Origin: Trichostrongylus colubriformis
Taxonomy: Eukaryota; Nematoda; Chromadorea; Rhabditida; Trichostrongylidae
DNA length: 64,000 bases
Direction: 5' to 3'
NCBI GenBank assembly: GCA_963978905.1
Contig: OZ022256.1
Span: 55,600,001 to 55,664,000, forward strand
Shown: one piece after another, positions 10,801-21,085 of the stretch
Layout of the letters: each line of letters begins with the position of its first letter
How positions within the stretch are numbered: the first letter of the stretch is position 1
The notes under the pieces: model-generated
What the model saw: only the letters and a program-made list of their open reading frames with translations
Told to the model about the DNA's origin: nothing
The model's database searches: none
Position numbers and translations under genes: made by a program

Positions 10801-12935
10801 ATCATTATTTCATTCTGAATTATCGGTTCCGTTTTCTTTTGCTATCACCATGGGTTTGAACTTTTCATCAAGAAAAAAGTATGAAAGGTAAAGCATACCT
10901 TGTCACAGCTCGGCCCCAGCGATATGCCTTTCGTATAGAAGGAACATTCTCCTTTTTTCGAAAATCGAATACTATGGTTGGCTGTAGAGTTCTTCACAAA
11001 GTCAATGCAAGTGCGGGCCCGGATGTAGCTCATAGCCTTCTCAACCATGACACGACGATTTTCTTCTGGAAAATTTTTTTAAGTGAATAATTAACTGTAC
11101 CTTCTTGCAAAACCTCTGAATGCACTTGAAAAATAGGTTACCAAAGTCGTCCTCATAGTAGTAATACATGGTCCTATTTTTCCATTTAAATTTGCTTTTA
11201 TCCATTTGACGTTTTTGACGGAGTTGACTGCCTGCGCCTGATGTGATTTTTTTGAGTTGTTCCCTAAATCGCCAGTCACGTTTATTGTTAAACTTGGTGA
11301 CAAAAGCCTCTCAACCATGCCAAATGATGGTTTAATACACCGGATAGGACAAATTCGACCGACTGTAGAATTGGAAGTCGAAGCGCTAAATGGTGCAACA
11401 GCACAGAAAGAACCGGATGACAAGGTCTGAATGCGAGAAATAGGTTCCCTATCTCCATCTTATCCTTAATCTCCCCTCCCCATCCCCTGCATTACCAGCC
11501 GCTGAAGACCATATGCAGGCGGAAGAAAGCTAGGTTGACCAATTCAGAAGGTTGCTCCGCACTCGTAGCAATTCGGCTCAATACAATCTGAAAGCCGAGC
11601 TGTAACGCGGTGAGATCGCGATGAAGACCCCATGTCGTGCTTTTTCAGTGCGAGTTTCGCTATAGATTACTCCTTCTGAAATCGAATGTTCTTTACCAGT
11701 GAACATCCTTTCCAGTTCTGCTTGCCTTCATTGCCTCTTCCAGTGCCTTCATGTTAGAAGAAGGTGTCGCTGTACATACTACGGAGAGCAATAATCAGGG
11801 CACGTTCCAACCAATGCAAAGAAGAAATCTATTGGATCATCATGAGGAGAGCGCTAGAGAGTGGTCCCCCATACTTGAGAGAGGGAGTGTGACGGAAACA
11901 AACCAAACGATGTCCCCTCAATGATAAGCTGTGGATGCCTACCCCTGAGTATACTTGTGCTTTGAAATGATCGAAATGCTCACTCAGCGGGAATCCCTCC
12001 ATCCACTTCATCCTTGTCGTGTAGTCTTGGTTTCGCTTCAGTACTATGTCCAGATGTTCCGTGGGACCATCTAACATTGACGCTCTGTTCCACCTGCAGT
12101 GTTCGAACCTGAAGAAATCGTCTATGAATTTTGAGTTTCTCTAGTTCCCATGCATTCATTTTGTATTTTTTCACATATAGGTTTCATCCAAAATAATCGA
12201 AATGCGGCATCTCCTTGAAGCTTCGTACACGCCAGTAATGTTAGCAAGGCTGCGAGGGTTGTGAGGCAGAGCGGTGGTCACGTGCTCGGTTAGGGATGGA
12301 GAAGCAAATGACTGAAAACCGAGATCCTTCTGTTCCACTGCCCGTAGTCCCGCCCACGTTACCATGTAGGTAAACTTAGGAGATGTATTTCTCCAAGATT
12401 TCGGAAGTGAATGAGAATAACATAATTCTGAGGGTAAACAACATAATTCTAAGAAAGTTGAGAGAAACTCATCTTCTGATAAGCAATTCTTTCGGTCCCG
12501 CTGAGGGACGATTTAATCACAACAAAGTTTTGTGAAGTTAAATTAAAAGTATTATATGGTATCATATTTACACTTGTTGGCTATGCAGTTTAACACCATT
12601 AAACAATCTGATACCTGGTGCTGAGCTTCTAAACACTGAGAGTATACAAAGTTTCAATTAGCAAACTCTCACAGGATCAGTGATTGAGGCTCACAAGCAA
12701 GTGCAATTTAGATTCTCAGATCGTGGCGTTAGCCAACACACACTAATCGCCTTTACCTCTCTTTTACTTTATCAATTTACCTTCAAATATTCATGATGTT
12801 TCTCAACTTTCTACTTTTACTTTTCTACAAAATTTTTGTGTGAATTAATATTGGCCTGTATAACAGGTACCTGAAGGATTAGTAGCACGAGCAGAATCCC
12901 GATGATGCTAGTGTTTGTGATCGTATGACCCATCT
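7760..12935 (-). CDS. nas: Secreted astacin-family zinc metalloprotease (NAS type, astacin-EGF-CUB), with EGF exon frameshift
   Basis: Exons read 5' to 3' on the minus strand: 12,933-12,871; 12,311-12,231 (tentative); one or more missing propeptide exons; 11,307-11,142; 11,065-10,899; 10,567-10,490; a short missing piece; 9,170-9,058; 8,987-8,869; 8,059-7,945; 7,885-7,760. Listed borders are GT-AG and, apart from the two gaps and the EGF exon, phases join correctly. The protein should be secreted, cleaved after a KRQ-type propeptide site, and hydrolyse peptides using one Zn2+. Visible marks: signal peptide, RQKRQ, HEIIHALGAVH zinc site, the SIMHYGP Met-turn, and the four Cys of the catalytic domain. 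Nematode relatives act in moulting, hatching, digestion or tissue invasion; which applies cannot be told. The EGF exon is one base short, so the intact product would be truncated unless the base is an assembly error. The 3' end was not found. Confidence 0.85.
7945..8059 (-). pseudogene. nas: Astacin gene: EGF-like exon with a one-base deletion
   Basis: After a tttttgcag acceptor the frame gives CANGGVPNPRKCDECLCP, typical of nematode astacin EGF-like domains. Near 7,976-7,982 the frame must shift by one base to continue with YGYGGKFCDKR, which ends at the CGG|GTAAGA donor. The exon is 115 nt; 116 nt would join both neighbours in frame. All six EGF cysteines are recoverable, so the break looks recent or may be a sequencing or assembly error. 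Confidence 0.8.
8869..9170 (-). CDS. nas: Astacin gene: Met-turn and C-terminal catalytic exons
   Basis: Two exons, 9,170-9,058 and 8,987-8,869. The first starts KNYTHDFEPL and carries YDYGSIMHYGPNDF, the Met-turn with the zinc-ligand Tyr. The second, joined through a split Ser codon, reads HVITPLKERYLWTIG, then PSFYDIMMINKHYNC. That is the family's final helix and the fourth conserved Cys. The phase-1 donor GCG|GTACAT matches the EGF exon start. Confidence 0.9.
10490..11065 (-). CDS. nas: Astacin gene: catalytic domain exons with zinc site
   Basis: Two exons, 11,065-10,899 and 10,567-10,490, joined in phase 0. The first carries ARTCIDF, GECSFY and ISLGPSCDK, holding three conserved Cys and the sheet before the active site. 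The second reads LHEIIHALGAVHTQKRTDRDGY: three zinc-binding His and the catalytic Glu are present. The residue after the third His is Thr where classical astacins have Glu, a change I believe also occurs in nematode family members. The donor TAC|GTTAAGT is strong. About ten residues normally following DRDGY are missing from the reconstruction, so a small exon between 9,171 and 10,489 is expected. Confidence 0.9.
11142..11307 (-). CDS. nas: Astacin gene: end of propeptide and start of mature protease
   Basis: 55 codons plus one base. The reading includes RDWRFREQLKKIT, then SQLRQKRQ, a furin-like cleavage site, then KWKNRTMYYYYEDDF. The last part is the usual W.n..ipY.fd.. start of the astacin catalytic domain. 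The donor TTTG|GTAACC is phase 1 and fits the next exon. The start at the gag|GCTTTTG acceptor is the least certain border. Confidence 0.75.
12231..12311 (-). CDS. nas: Astacin gene exon 2 (tentative)
   Basis: A ggttttcag acceptor in phase 0 opens a frame of 27 codons (SFASPSLTEHVTTALPHN...) up to a GGC|GTGTAC donor candidate. It follows the signal-peptide exon in frame. No propeptide motif can be recognised. The frame stays open to about 12,174, so another donor is possible. Further minus-strand ORFs at 11,829-12,174 might hold the next propeptide exon, but none is convincing. Confidence 0.35.
12871..12935 (-). CDS. nas: Astacin gene exon 1: start and signal peptide
   Basis: ATG at 12,933 lies two bases after a ctatttcag acceptor. 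The exon encodes 21 residues, MGHTITNTSIIGILLVLLILQ without the last residue repeated here, a typical short n-region plus hydrophobic core. It ends at a CAG|GTACCTG donor in phase 0. Assignment to the astacin gene rests on strand, phase and position about 1.6 kb upstream of the propeptide exon. Confidence 0.7.
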
Positions 12936-12942
12936 CTGAAAT
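12936..12942 (-). promoter_or_regulatory. Likely trans-splice acceptor of the astacin gene
   Basis: The minus strand reads ctatttcag immediately before agATGGG. An acceptor two bases from the start codon, without an obvious 5' UTR exon, is the usual layout of spliced-leader addition in nematodes. A 5' UTR intron is the alternative. Confidence 0.5.
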
Positions 12943-14379
12943 AGCGATTTATAGATTTCATCAGAGATCAGTTCAGCTTGATGATTTGAGGAAATCGCAT
13001 TCGAGGCAAGCAGTGAAGCTGACCTCTGCGACAGTCCCTATGTTTTGAAGTCACTTAAAGTAATCGTCCAAACAAATGTAAAAGGATTTTTACGGAAATC
13101 CACGGTTCTAGTTTCTCTTGATATCACTCTCTTCTATACAATACGAGAGCAGAACCACGGAAAAACCGAAAAATTTTCTTTGTTCAAAGCAGAAATCGAA
13201 CAACTGGAAGAAGAGCAACTCGTTTGAACTCCCGCCAAACAACATTTAAACGGCCGACGACAGGCAGAGAGCAGTTCATACTTTCGCGCCCAATGTTGAT
13301 TTGTTTCGCACTCTGCGTCCCTGACTACGTGGCCGTTTCCTCTTTGCTCCTAGACCCCTCGTGCCCGCGACCCTCGAAGACCCCATCTTGTTGGGCGTCG
13401 CTTTAAGGAGCCCTGTCACGCCGAATTCTTGTTCCGCGTTTAACTTTGCATACGGCTCTTAGTAAGCAAATACAACAGAAATATGTGGGTAGCGTAAAAC
13501 CCAAATTTCCGTGAACGATTCCTTTGAGCTTTCTTACTTTCACACAGTTATGTTGTAGACAACCCGGCAGAGATACATTCCCTCCAACTTTTGTCCATGC
13601 AGGTAAAGTGGACTGGCCAGCGAGGGATGTGAGGCAGAACCACGACGGTCGCGAGCTGGGACACGATGTGGGTAGGAAGTCAAGACCATTCGCCTGAGCT
13701 CACCCATATTCCTGGCATGCATCAGACTGTGGATGCTTCCAAGGGATGCGTCTTCGCTGTATTTGATTTTATCGCATTGGATCGCATGTGGCCGGCAGTG
13801 AACGAGTGGAACATGACTGTGTGAAAGGGAGAAAAAGCAGAATTCAGCTCGGCAAGCATAAAACCGTACAGTAAGAAGCCGGCCTGGAAAAGTAGTCGTA
13901 AGTCACTCAAATTGCACCTTCTTTTATATTAAGGTTTTTCATAACGTTGCTGCTCGCCATAGACAAAATTGACGATACTGTACTGACGTTGACAGCATGA
14001 TTCAGTATTTCATGAAAACAACTGGGCCAAAATTTTAATTTCGACTTCACTTTCAACTTGTCATCGCAATATATTGCTTTTTCATGACCAACCTTTTCAT
14101 TATTAAGGTGACCCTGTGGAAATCATTTCTGTGGAATGACGGTGACTGCTTTGATCACCATCAAAATGACGATTATTGTTTTGATCATCGTCATTTCCAC
14201 TGGAATATGGAATGGCTTCCAACAATTTGCTGCTTGTTGCTCTTCTGTAATCACGACGGACTTGTCGATACAGTTGACGTACTTCCTCCGACAGGAGGCA
14301 GTGATCACGCTGTTATAATTTCTCATCAAGCCTTCGCATTTTAAGGCCTGCCCTGGTTTACAAACCGGACTTCGGAGCC
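12943..14379. other. Intergenic region between astacin and LINE
   Basis: Presumed upstream region of the astacin gene. It holds a short end fragment of the TTAA palindrome family B at about 13,505-13,528 (ccgtgaacgattcctttga). ORFs at 13,540-13,910 (minus) and 14,084-14,344 (plus) lack splice context and family signature. Confidence 0.4.
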
Positions 14380-16845
14380 GCAATGTACCCTGACATCATG
14401 GATTATCTCTGTACAGTTGATTGGATAGGTTCATTTAGCAGTGCCTCATCAGTCAACGATATGTACGAAATTTTCTTGGCAATTCTTCATCACGTAATTA
14501 TTAAGAATCCCATTGATCAAGGTCGAACCAAGCAGTCACATTTCCACATTCACTCGCGAGTAATGATTTAACGTCGCAACTTCATGTGGAATAATGCCGT
14601 CTCCATTGAATCAGAGAATGAATGGAGCAAGTTCGAAGACTACTATGCTAGATTGGATAAGAAGCCACCAAAGGATTCTGAGGGCCTAAAACAGGAGATC
14701 ACTGCCTATAGAAATCACCCAAACTGTACAGCTACATAGTATCTAGGATGGTGATAGCCTTCACTGAGCGGGACAGCGTTTAAATTCTTGCGAGACAATT
14801 TCAGAAAACATTTGGCAGTGGCGCTCTTTCACAGGTAGAAAATACCGACGTTCAGCCCGGTTCCTGTCATGGAACCTATGGTTTGGTTCTACAGAGATGA
14901 TATCGTTTGGTTGAACGCTTCTGAAGCTCTTGAACTTCTTATGTTATTTATTGATGAGCTTTCGGCATTTAATGCCTTCGTCAGATCTTAAAACATTTCA
15001 AACATTTCACATACAACTAATTGCACTACATCTAACGATATTTAAGATCTGACGAAGGCATTAAATGCCGAAAGCTCATCAATAAATAATATAAGAAGTT
15101 CAAGAGCTTCAGAAGTGTTCAACCAAACAATATTGGATGAAGCTCAGAGATAGCAGCCTTTTACAATAGAGATGATATCGTCAAACTCCTTTCCCAATGG
15201 TCCAGCTCTACTTCAGTGACACCTGATTTCATCCCACTTAATTTCATCAAAAAAGTGCTCCATCTGATTACCTATCCACTAGAGTACTTGTTCAACCTGT
15301 CGTTTATGAGATCTGAGGTTCGAGTTCGATGGAAGACGCCTTTTGCTAAACCATTCCTAAGAAACCATACAGTGACCCTCAAAATCATTGTCCGATCACT
15401 ATAACTTCTGTGTTCGCTAGAACCTTGAAAAGCTTATCAAAACGCATATAGTTCAACACTTAGACAAGCATCATGTCATCCCTTCGTGTCAACATGGCAT
15501 CTGGAGAGGTAGATCGACAGAAAGCGCTTTGCCTTCCTCAAAAATGACTGGACCAAAACCATCGATGCGCGTAAGCCCATTGATGTCATATAGTTCGATC
15601 TTGCCAAGGCTTTCGATAAGGTACCCCATGTCAAGTTGCTCCAAAAATTATTTATGGTTAGCATCAATCCTAGAATTGTGGTCTGGATCAAATATTTTCT
15701 CGAAAATCGTGTGTACTAAGTTAAAATAGGTTAACTGTACTCTTCAGTCTATCATTCTTCTAGCGGCGTTCCTCAAGTTGTGATTTTACTCCCAGTTTTG
15801 TTGCTTGTTTATACGTTCTACTTGTCTGCCGGTATTTCTCAATTGGGTATCAAGTACACAACGTATGCGGATACTGGTGAGATCTATTCATCTGTTGATT
15901 TGCCTGAGGACAGTGTTGCCCTCCAAAAAGCCATTGATTATGTAGCAACTGGTCCACGAAACTGGGAACTCCCTCTGGCTGCAGAAACGACAGCGGTTTT
16001 CCGGATTGGTGGCGGTCTGAACTCTGGATTCTCCGAATACTGTGTCGGTGATATTCGACTCAAATACGTCAATGGAGTCGAAGACTTAGGCTTTCTTTTA
16101 AACGAGAGACTATTATTCAATCAGCACTTCAGGAAACTTGTGAGCAAAGCCAATTTCAGAATACATAATCTCTTTAGAGCACCCGGGACTAAAAACTGTA
16201 GCACGTTGCTTCGTGCTTACAAAATATATGTTCGTCCCTCCTTGGGAACGGAGCTACGGTTTTCTTTTTCGTCCTGTAAAAAAGCAGACAAAGACCAATT
16301 AGAAAGTGTCCAGAACAATTTTTCTCGTAAGCTTACTCTGCGTGGCAGAGGTCTCAGTTACCTCATCTCAAATGGGGTGGAAAGGCGTCGACAAGAAGGA
16401 AGAGCTTTGATTTGATTATGGCTTTCAAGATATTGACTGGTGGATCCAATTTGATCTCATCAGACTTCCTCACACATGTAAAGTTCAGAACAAGAGGAAG
16501 CAAATTAAAACTCTAGTCATCGGTAATCGGAATTCAAGTCAGGATTGTCTGTTTTCTAAATAGAGTGCTTTCGAATTTCAATAAAGTACTTAGGCAGAAC
16601 ATCCTATCTATGTCATTACCCGCTTTCAAGAAGATGGCTACTGCCCACTCTACTTCAGGAGTTTCTTGAATTCTCTCTAAATATCACGTGCCACTGTTTG
16701 TCTTTTGCTCTTGTTTTATGTTTCTCTTTTTCACATACCTCAAGTTGCTTAGTTGCTGTGTTTTACACCGTTCTTGACTCGGAAGTGTTTATTAGGAGAT
16801 CATTTGTGAGTTTGTTAGGTATACATGATTGTGCCTCCAAATAAA
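14380..16845 (+). mobile_element. Dead CR1-like LINE (reverse transcriptase remnant)
   Basis: Plus-strand frames, broken by stops and shifts, read in order: a linker (DYLCTVDWIGSFSS near 14,400), FDLAKAFDKVPH near 15,594 (RT motif A), SSGVPQ near 15,766 (motif B), and TYADTGEIY near 15,858, where the second catalytic Asp of YADD is Thr. The C-terminal LINE region follows at 15,960-16,600, with DLGFLLNERLLFN and KIYVRPSLG. The 3' tail seems to end near 16,845 after 'ccaaataaaaaac'. Order and motifs suit the CR1/jockey group of non-LTR retrotransposons. The endonuclease part was not recognised, so the copy is 5'-truncated and inactive. Confidence 0.85.
14907..15167. repeat. 261-bp foldback insertion inside the LINE, 14-bp target duplication
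   Basis: Arms of about 83 bp (14,908-14,990 and 15,046-15,127) are near-perfect inverted copies around a 55-bp loop. The insertion lies between two identical 14-mers, agagatgatatcgt, at 14,893-14,906 and 15,168-15,181. Removing one 14-mer plus the insert rejoins the LINE reading frame. A 14-bp duplication is long for a DNA transposon and suggests target-primed or staggered-cut insertion. Confidence 0.75.
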
Positions 16846-17240
16846 AAACAAAATTTCACAAATTGTAAGTGCGCCGAGAACGTGAGGAGGCTGAGGAGTC
16901 ATTGTCTGGCATAGCTCAGAGTAACGGTTACACGAAAGAAGTAATAGACTAAGAACTTGCCTCCTATGCGGTTAATGAAGCTTGAAGCTGCAGACGGTGA
17001 GCTCGCACTGTTATATCTCGAAGACGCTCTCATTCAAATCCCTTCACTTGGAATGTCTTTGATGGCTCTAACTTTTTCGTACGCGGTTTTGTCCATTTCT
17101 ACACAGGATCTCAAGGACATCACGGAATTTTTTTGCAGAGGCCATCGTAGTCCATCTCACTTGCTGGACTTTGCCTAAGTCTTCGTACGGAAATGCGTTT
17201 CCATCAGGTTTGGGTTCCGCTGGGGCAAAACGAGTTTCCC
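16846..17240. other. Non-coding stretch
   Basis: No supported gene. The ORFs at 16,957-17,178 (plus) and 17,068-17,250 (minus) overlap each other and end against the MITE, so they are probably chance. Confidence 0.4.
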
Positions 17241-17695
17241 TTGAAGACACCGGAAGGAGGTGGTCTCAGCCTAGAGTAGAACAGAAGTAGTTTGTACGAG
17301 TTTGTACGCCATTGCACAAACTCGCCAATTTGACGCCATGGTATGGTGCCAAGAGGAGATGTTTCTAGCATAAAGTTGTTTTTCCTTTTACTTTTCACTT
17401 TGTTCTTTCTTATAATGTTTCTAGATGTACTCACATAAATGCTAGCGTAGTTGTGAATGGCCACTCCACTGCGCTGGGAGTCAGGTGCTATAACTAACGT
17501 TGGCCCGCGGCTCGTCTTCTACAGCGGCAACTCGGAAAGTCAGTGTGTTGATGCGAATGGGATGGGAATACACGCCGCAACGACGCGCTTTTGAATCCTG
17601 GTTTTTCAATGATTATCGCTACTAACCTTCAGTGTTCGTTACAAAATTCTCATTCTTGTCTTCCTCTTGATTCGGACCCCTTCCGGTTCCTTTAA
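17241..17695. mobile_element. TTAA MITE family A, copy A2
   Basis: Begins TTGAAGACACCGGAAGG (one TTAA base changed) and ends CCCCTTCCGGTTCCTTTAA. Co-linear along its length with 23,682-24,140. It lies directly downstream of the candidate terminal CNNM exon. Confidence 0.8.
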
Positions 17696-17702
17696 CTCAA
17701 GA

Positions 17703-17813
17703 CTAATCCAAAGACACTGAACAGAAATAGCAAGCACGAGGAATGGTATTCTCACTGCTCACCATTTCTACCCAGAAATCCCTTTCATCTACAAGAAGTT
17801 TCATTTCCTTCAA
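17703..17813 (-). CDS. Candidate terminal exon of the CNNM gene
   Basis: A tggtccag acceptor in phase 0 opens LKEMKLLVDERDFWVEM and runs to a TAG stop at 17,703. It would follow exon 20 in frame. The acceptor is weak and no CNNM tail motif is recognisable, so this is only a candidate. The gene could instead end in another exon or by read-through of exon 20 to a stop at 18,229. Confidence 0.3.
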   Translation of the reverse strand: MKEMKLLVDERDFWVEMVSSENTIPRACYFCSVSLD

Positions 17814-17879
17814 CTGGACCACACATGCGCATTTATCATGAATGGACTTTATTATAAATAAATTTGTTAAAATAAGTAT

Positions 17880-18300
17880 TACCAATCAGACAATTGCTCA
17901 AATGTCAAACTATACAATTATATTGCAATAAATACATATAATGATAAGATGACTCTTATCAAAACCTGTAGCTATCAACACTAAAAAGCGCCCTTCGTCG
18001 AACAAGGCACTACATAATCTCTTCGAATAACAACGCGACAATCAAGAGAAATAGTTCACAAACTAACAAGATGAGATCAACAGTACAATCGCCCTTCTCC
18101 ACTTAGGAGAAAATCAGAACGAATCCTGAACCACAAATGTGTACATTCTTTGATTGGCATAGAAATTACTGTATAACCCGTATGTACATAATTAAGTGCG
18201 TTGAACAAATGCCATCTGCTATACAGTATCAGATCGATCCGCATCTCCTCTGGCTAATAAGGCGATTTCCTCCTGAATATTTCATGTTTGCAGCGCAAAG
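17880..18300. repeat. Dispersed repeat, paralogous to 1,640-2,045
   Basis: Second copy of the repeat described at 1,640. It falls in the last intron or 3' UTR of the CNNM gene. On the minus strand it has a 55-codon ORF (about 18,079-18,243) that is interrupted in the other copy, so it is not taken as coding. Confidence 0.6.
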
Positions 18301-18375
18301 TAAACGGAGTACAAAACGCAAAGGAGGGAAACGAGTACAAAATAAAGAATCAAAAAATGGAAGCTTCAAATTCAC

Positions 18376-21085
18376 CTCATTTTCATGACCAATACCATTT
18401 CCTCTGGCGTTCAGCTGTTTTACGGCTTCTTTCGCTTCGATCAACGAAGATCTCGCACTTGCCGGTACCATAAGCGCTGATGGGTCAAGAATCGGGGCCG
18501 ACTGAAACGGCTGCATGACATGTGGTAAAATAAAAAATATGGAAAATTATTATTTAGCCAAACCACTTCCCATCCAAAGACGTAGGCTGAACTTCACAGG
18601 AAGGGTTTCACATGCTATGGAGAAAAATGCAAAACTTGGAGTATTGAAAAATAGATATAAAATTAGTTTCTGTAACTATCTAAAATTGGAGAACAAAAAT
18701 TGAAGATAGATCACTCACTTCTTTCCGGGACGGTAACGTGTTTTTCCGCCGTGTCGGTGATGGTGAGCGTGAAGAACAGTGGCCGTCATAGGATATATCA
18801 TCACGGCTGAAAATGTGATTTGGTGGTTCACCTATACCACAAGCTGGATTCGATATTTGAATTTTGCAATCTGACTCTTTCTGCCCAACTTTGGGCGATT
18901 CGCAGCGCACCATATCAACCACTGCCTTGCGCCCGGAAGTGGTTCGCGAGTCACCGAAAGCGATTCGAGTCGGAGAAAATGCCCATTTATTGCTAGCCCT
19001 AGGTGTTTGTGCCACTAGGACAGAAAAATCGCTTGGCCGCGTGTAGTAGTCGACGCAAAGGGTGCAATCTCGAGGTCGTGTCAGTTGCGTCCCAAGGCGA
19101 TTATTCCTTGAATAAGGTGTGAGACACCGTCATCGCTTCAGGAAGCAACTGATACGACGCCTCTGGCTCGCACGGAGCGCGTGCCGGACGCCGCGACGCG
19201 AACTTTCTGCCTTCATGGCACTCGTCCTCAGTCTTACTTAACAAAATACTCTACTTCAAGAACACATATAGGCTCACCCTTTCTCCCTTTGCATTAGTGT
19301 CGACTTGTAGGCGTTGATATAAGCGGCGACGCTCACATCCAAATATGTGCAGTCTTCTTTGACAATGACAGAATAGTCTGGTTTGAACATCAGATCAGGA
19401 CGACGGCAAGACAAGTCGGTCGTATCTGCATAAACAACATTATCAAACGAATACCGTGGACTCATGGAATTAATTACCCACCAACAATTGAAGTGCTACG
19501 ACTAAGGGTTGAGGCGCATTGGACGAGTTTCTTCAATACTTCGCTGCCGAAAGAATGCCATGGACCAGCTTCAAACATCATACCACTTTGGCCGATTGTC
19601 ACCTGTACGCGACCCTCCAGAATCAGCACGAAGCGATCGCTCATCTCATCCTTCGTGTACAGTTTTGCGACTTTTGGCACGTTCACTGCACTATTCGACA
19701 TTGTCATCAGAGCTGATATGTCCACCTGGAATGGAGATTCTACGAGAGCATGTACACTTCTTACTGTTCTGCAACATCCCCTTGGACTTGCACCTTTTTG
19801 GAAATTCTGTACAAGTGGTGCACGATCCTCATTAACATCAAACAAGATTCTTCAGCCAAGTGTTTGCTTACTTCACCTTACCCACCTATTCTGATTATGG
19901 GTCGCATAACCGCACACTTTGAATGCACTACTTACGTGAGATCCATTCAAATGACCCCCTACTCCGAATGCATTTGAAGGAATCGTCTACGAAAGATTAG
20001 TTTTTTGTCCCATCTATTTAAGCAGTATTCGCCTTATAGGGCCGCATGCCAAGTGTCACGCGAAAAAGTGAGAATTCGGTCAAGATGAAGCACCTCGAAA
20101 TTTTTGGCCAGCTGGGGGGCGCCCAGGAGTAACTGCCCCTCCTGTCGTCCGCCACGGTTATGAACGGAAAGCTGGACTGTTTACGTAACTTCCTGTTTCT
20201 GCACTGCGTCTTGGACCGCGACGGACGACGGGGTGGGCACTTGCTCAGAGGCCCCGCCCACCCGACCAAAACTTTGTGGTGATGTATCTTGGTCAAATTT
20301 TCATTTTTCCACGTGAAATCCTGCATGCGGCCCACATTAGGCAAATACAGCATGAATATATGAATAACATGAAAACGACTGGTGAGGTCAGGTCAGGTTG
20401 CGCGGCGGATTGCAATCAGGTAAAGACAGGTAAAAACACGCTGCCAAAGCTCCTCCCTACAAAGGCTTAGGCAAATCTGGGAGAGCCCAGACGGCAGGAC
20501 GCACCACCATTCGGACAATTCGCGAAGCGTCGCCGTGCGCGGTGACCCAATTCGGTGCCGACCTCGGAACACTTGCAACACACCCCTAAATCGGAACACT
20601 TGCAACACACCCCTAATTTTTCCGTGAACGATTCTTTCGAGTGAACCGAGGGAGGCCTTAACGCACAGAATTAATATTTTCACTATTCAGCCAGAGCTCC
20701 GTGCACCGATGGCTAGCGAAGCAGAAAGAGAAGGTCGTTACTGATAAGCATTCTACGCTGAACACCATCAAACCATCACTATCTAGCGCTCTAGATCCTC
20801 TAGACTACTAAACCCACCCTTCTAGCACAATTCTGGATAAGTCGCTCCAGAACATTTTTGTCGACATATCTTGGCGAGAAGGCTTCTTCATTAGCCACTA
20901 GCCACTGCAACGCCACCATTTGGATCTGCAAAACGATTATGCTTTATTTCTGAACGATGTTTTGAAAGCAAAATCTGTGAAAAAGGTTCATGATCAACTG
21001 ATCTTGTTTCAAGCATGATACTTACTTGAAGCGAGATTTGTATTTGCGGAGCTTCTTTGTCGAACATTTTAGACATATCACGTTG
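18376..21085 (-). CDS. cnnm: CNNM exons 15-20: cyclic-nucleotide-binding-like domain and tail
   Basis: Exons 15-16 carry [16 protein letters not shown] and [12 protein letters not shown]. Exon 17 (81 codons) has [19 protein letters not shown] and [12 protein letters not shown]. Exon 18 has [17 protein letters not shown] and [14 protein letters not shown]. This is the cNMP-binding-like fold of CNNMs, which is known to dimerise rather than bind cyclic nucleotides. Exons 19-20 form a Ser/Arg-rich tail with SPSPTRRK and [12 protein letters not shown]. Exon 19 uses the acceptor acctag|G, the only nearby choice that keeps frame. Confidence 0.88.

Noticed and set aside
19474..19894. Plus-strand ORFs of up to 133 codons
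   Set aside because: They are antisense shadows of CNNM exon 17.
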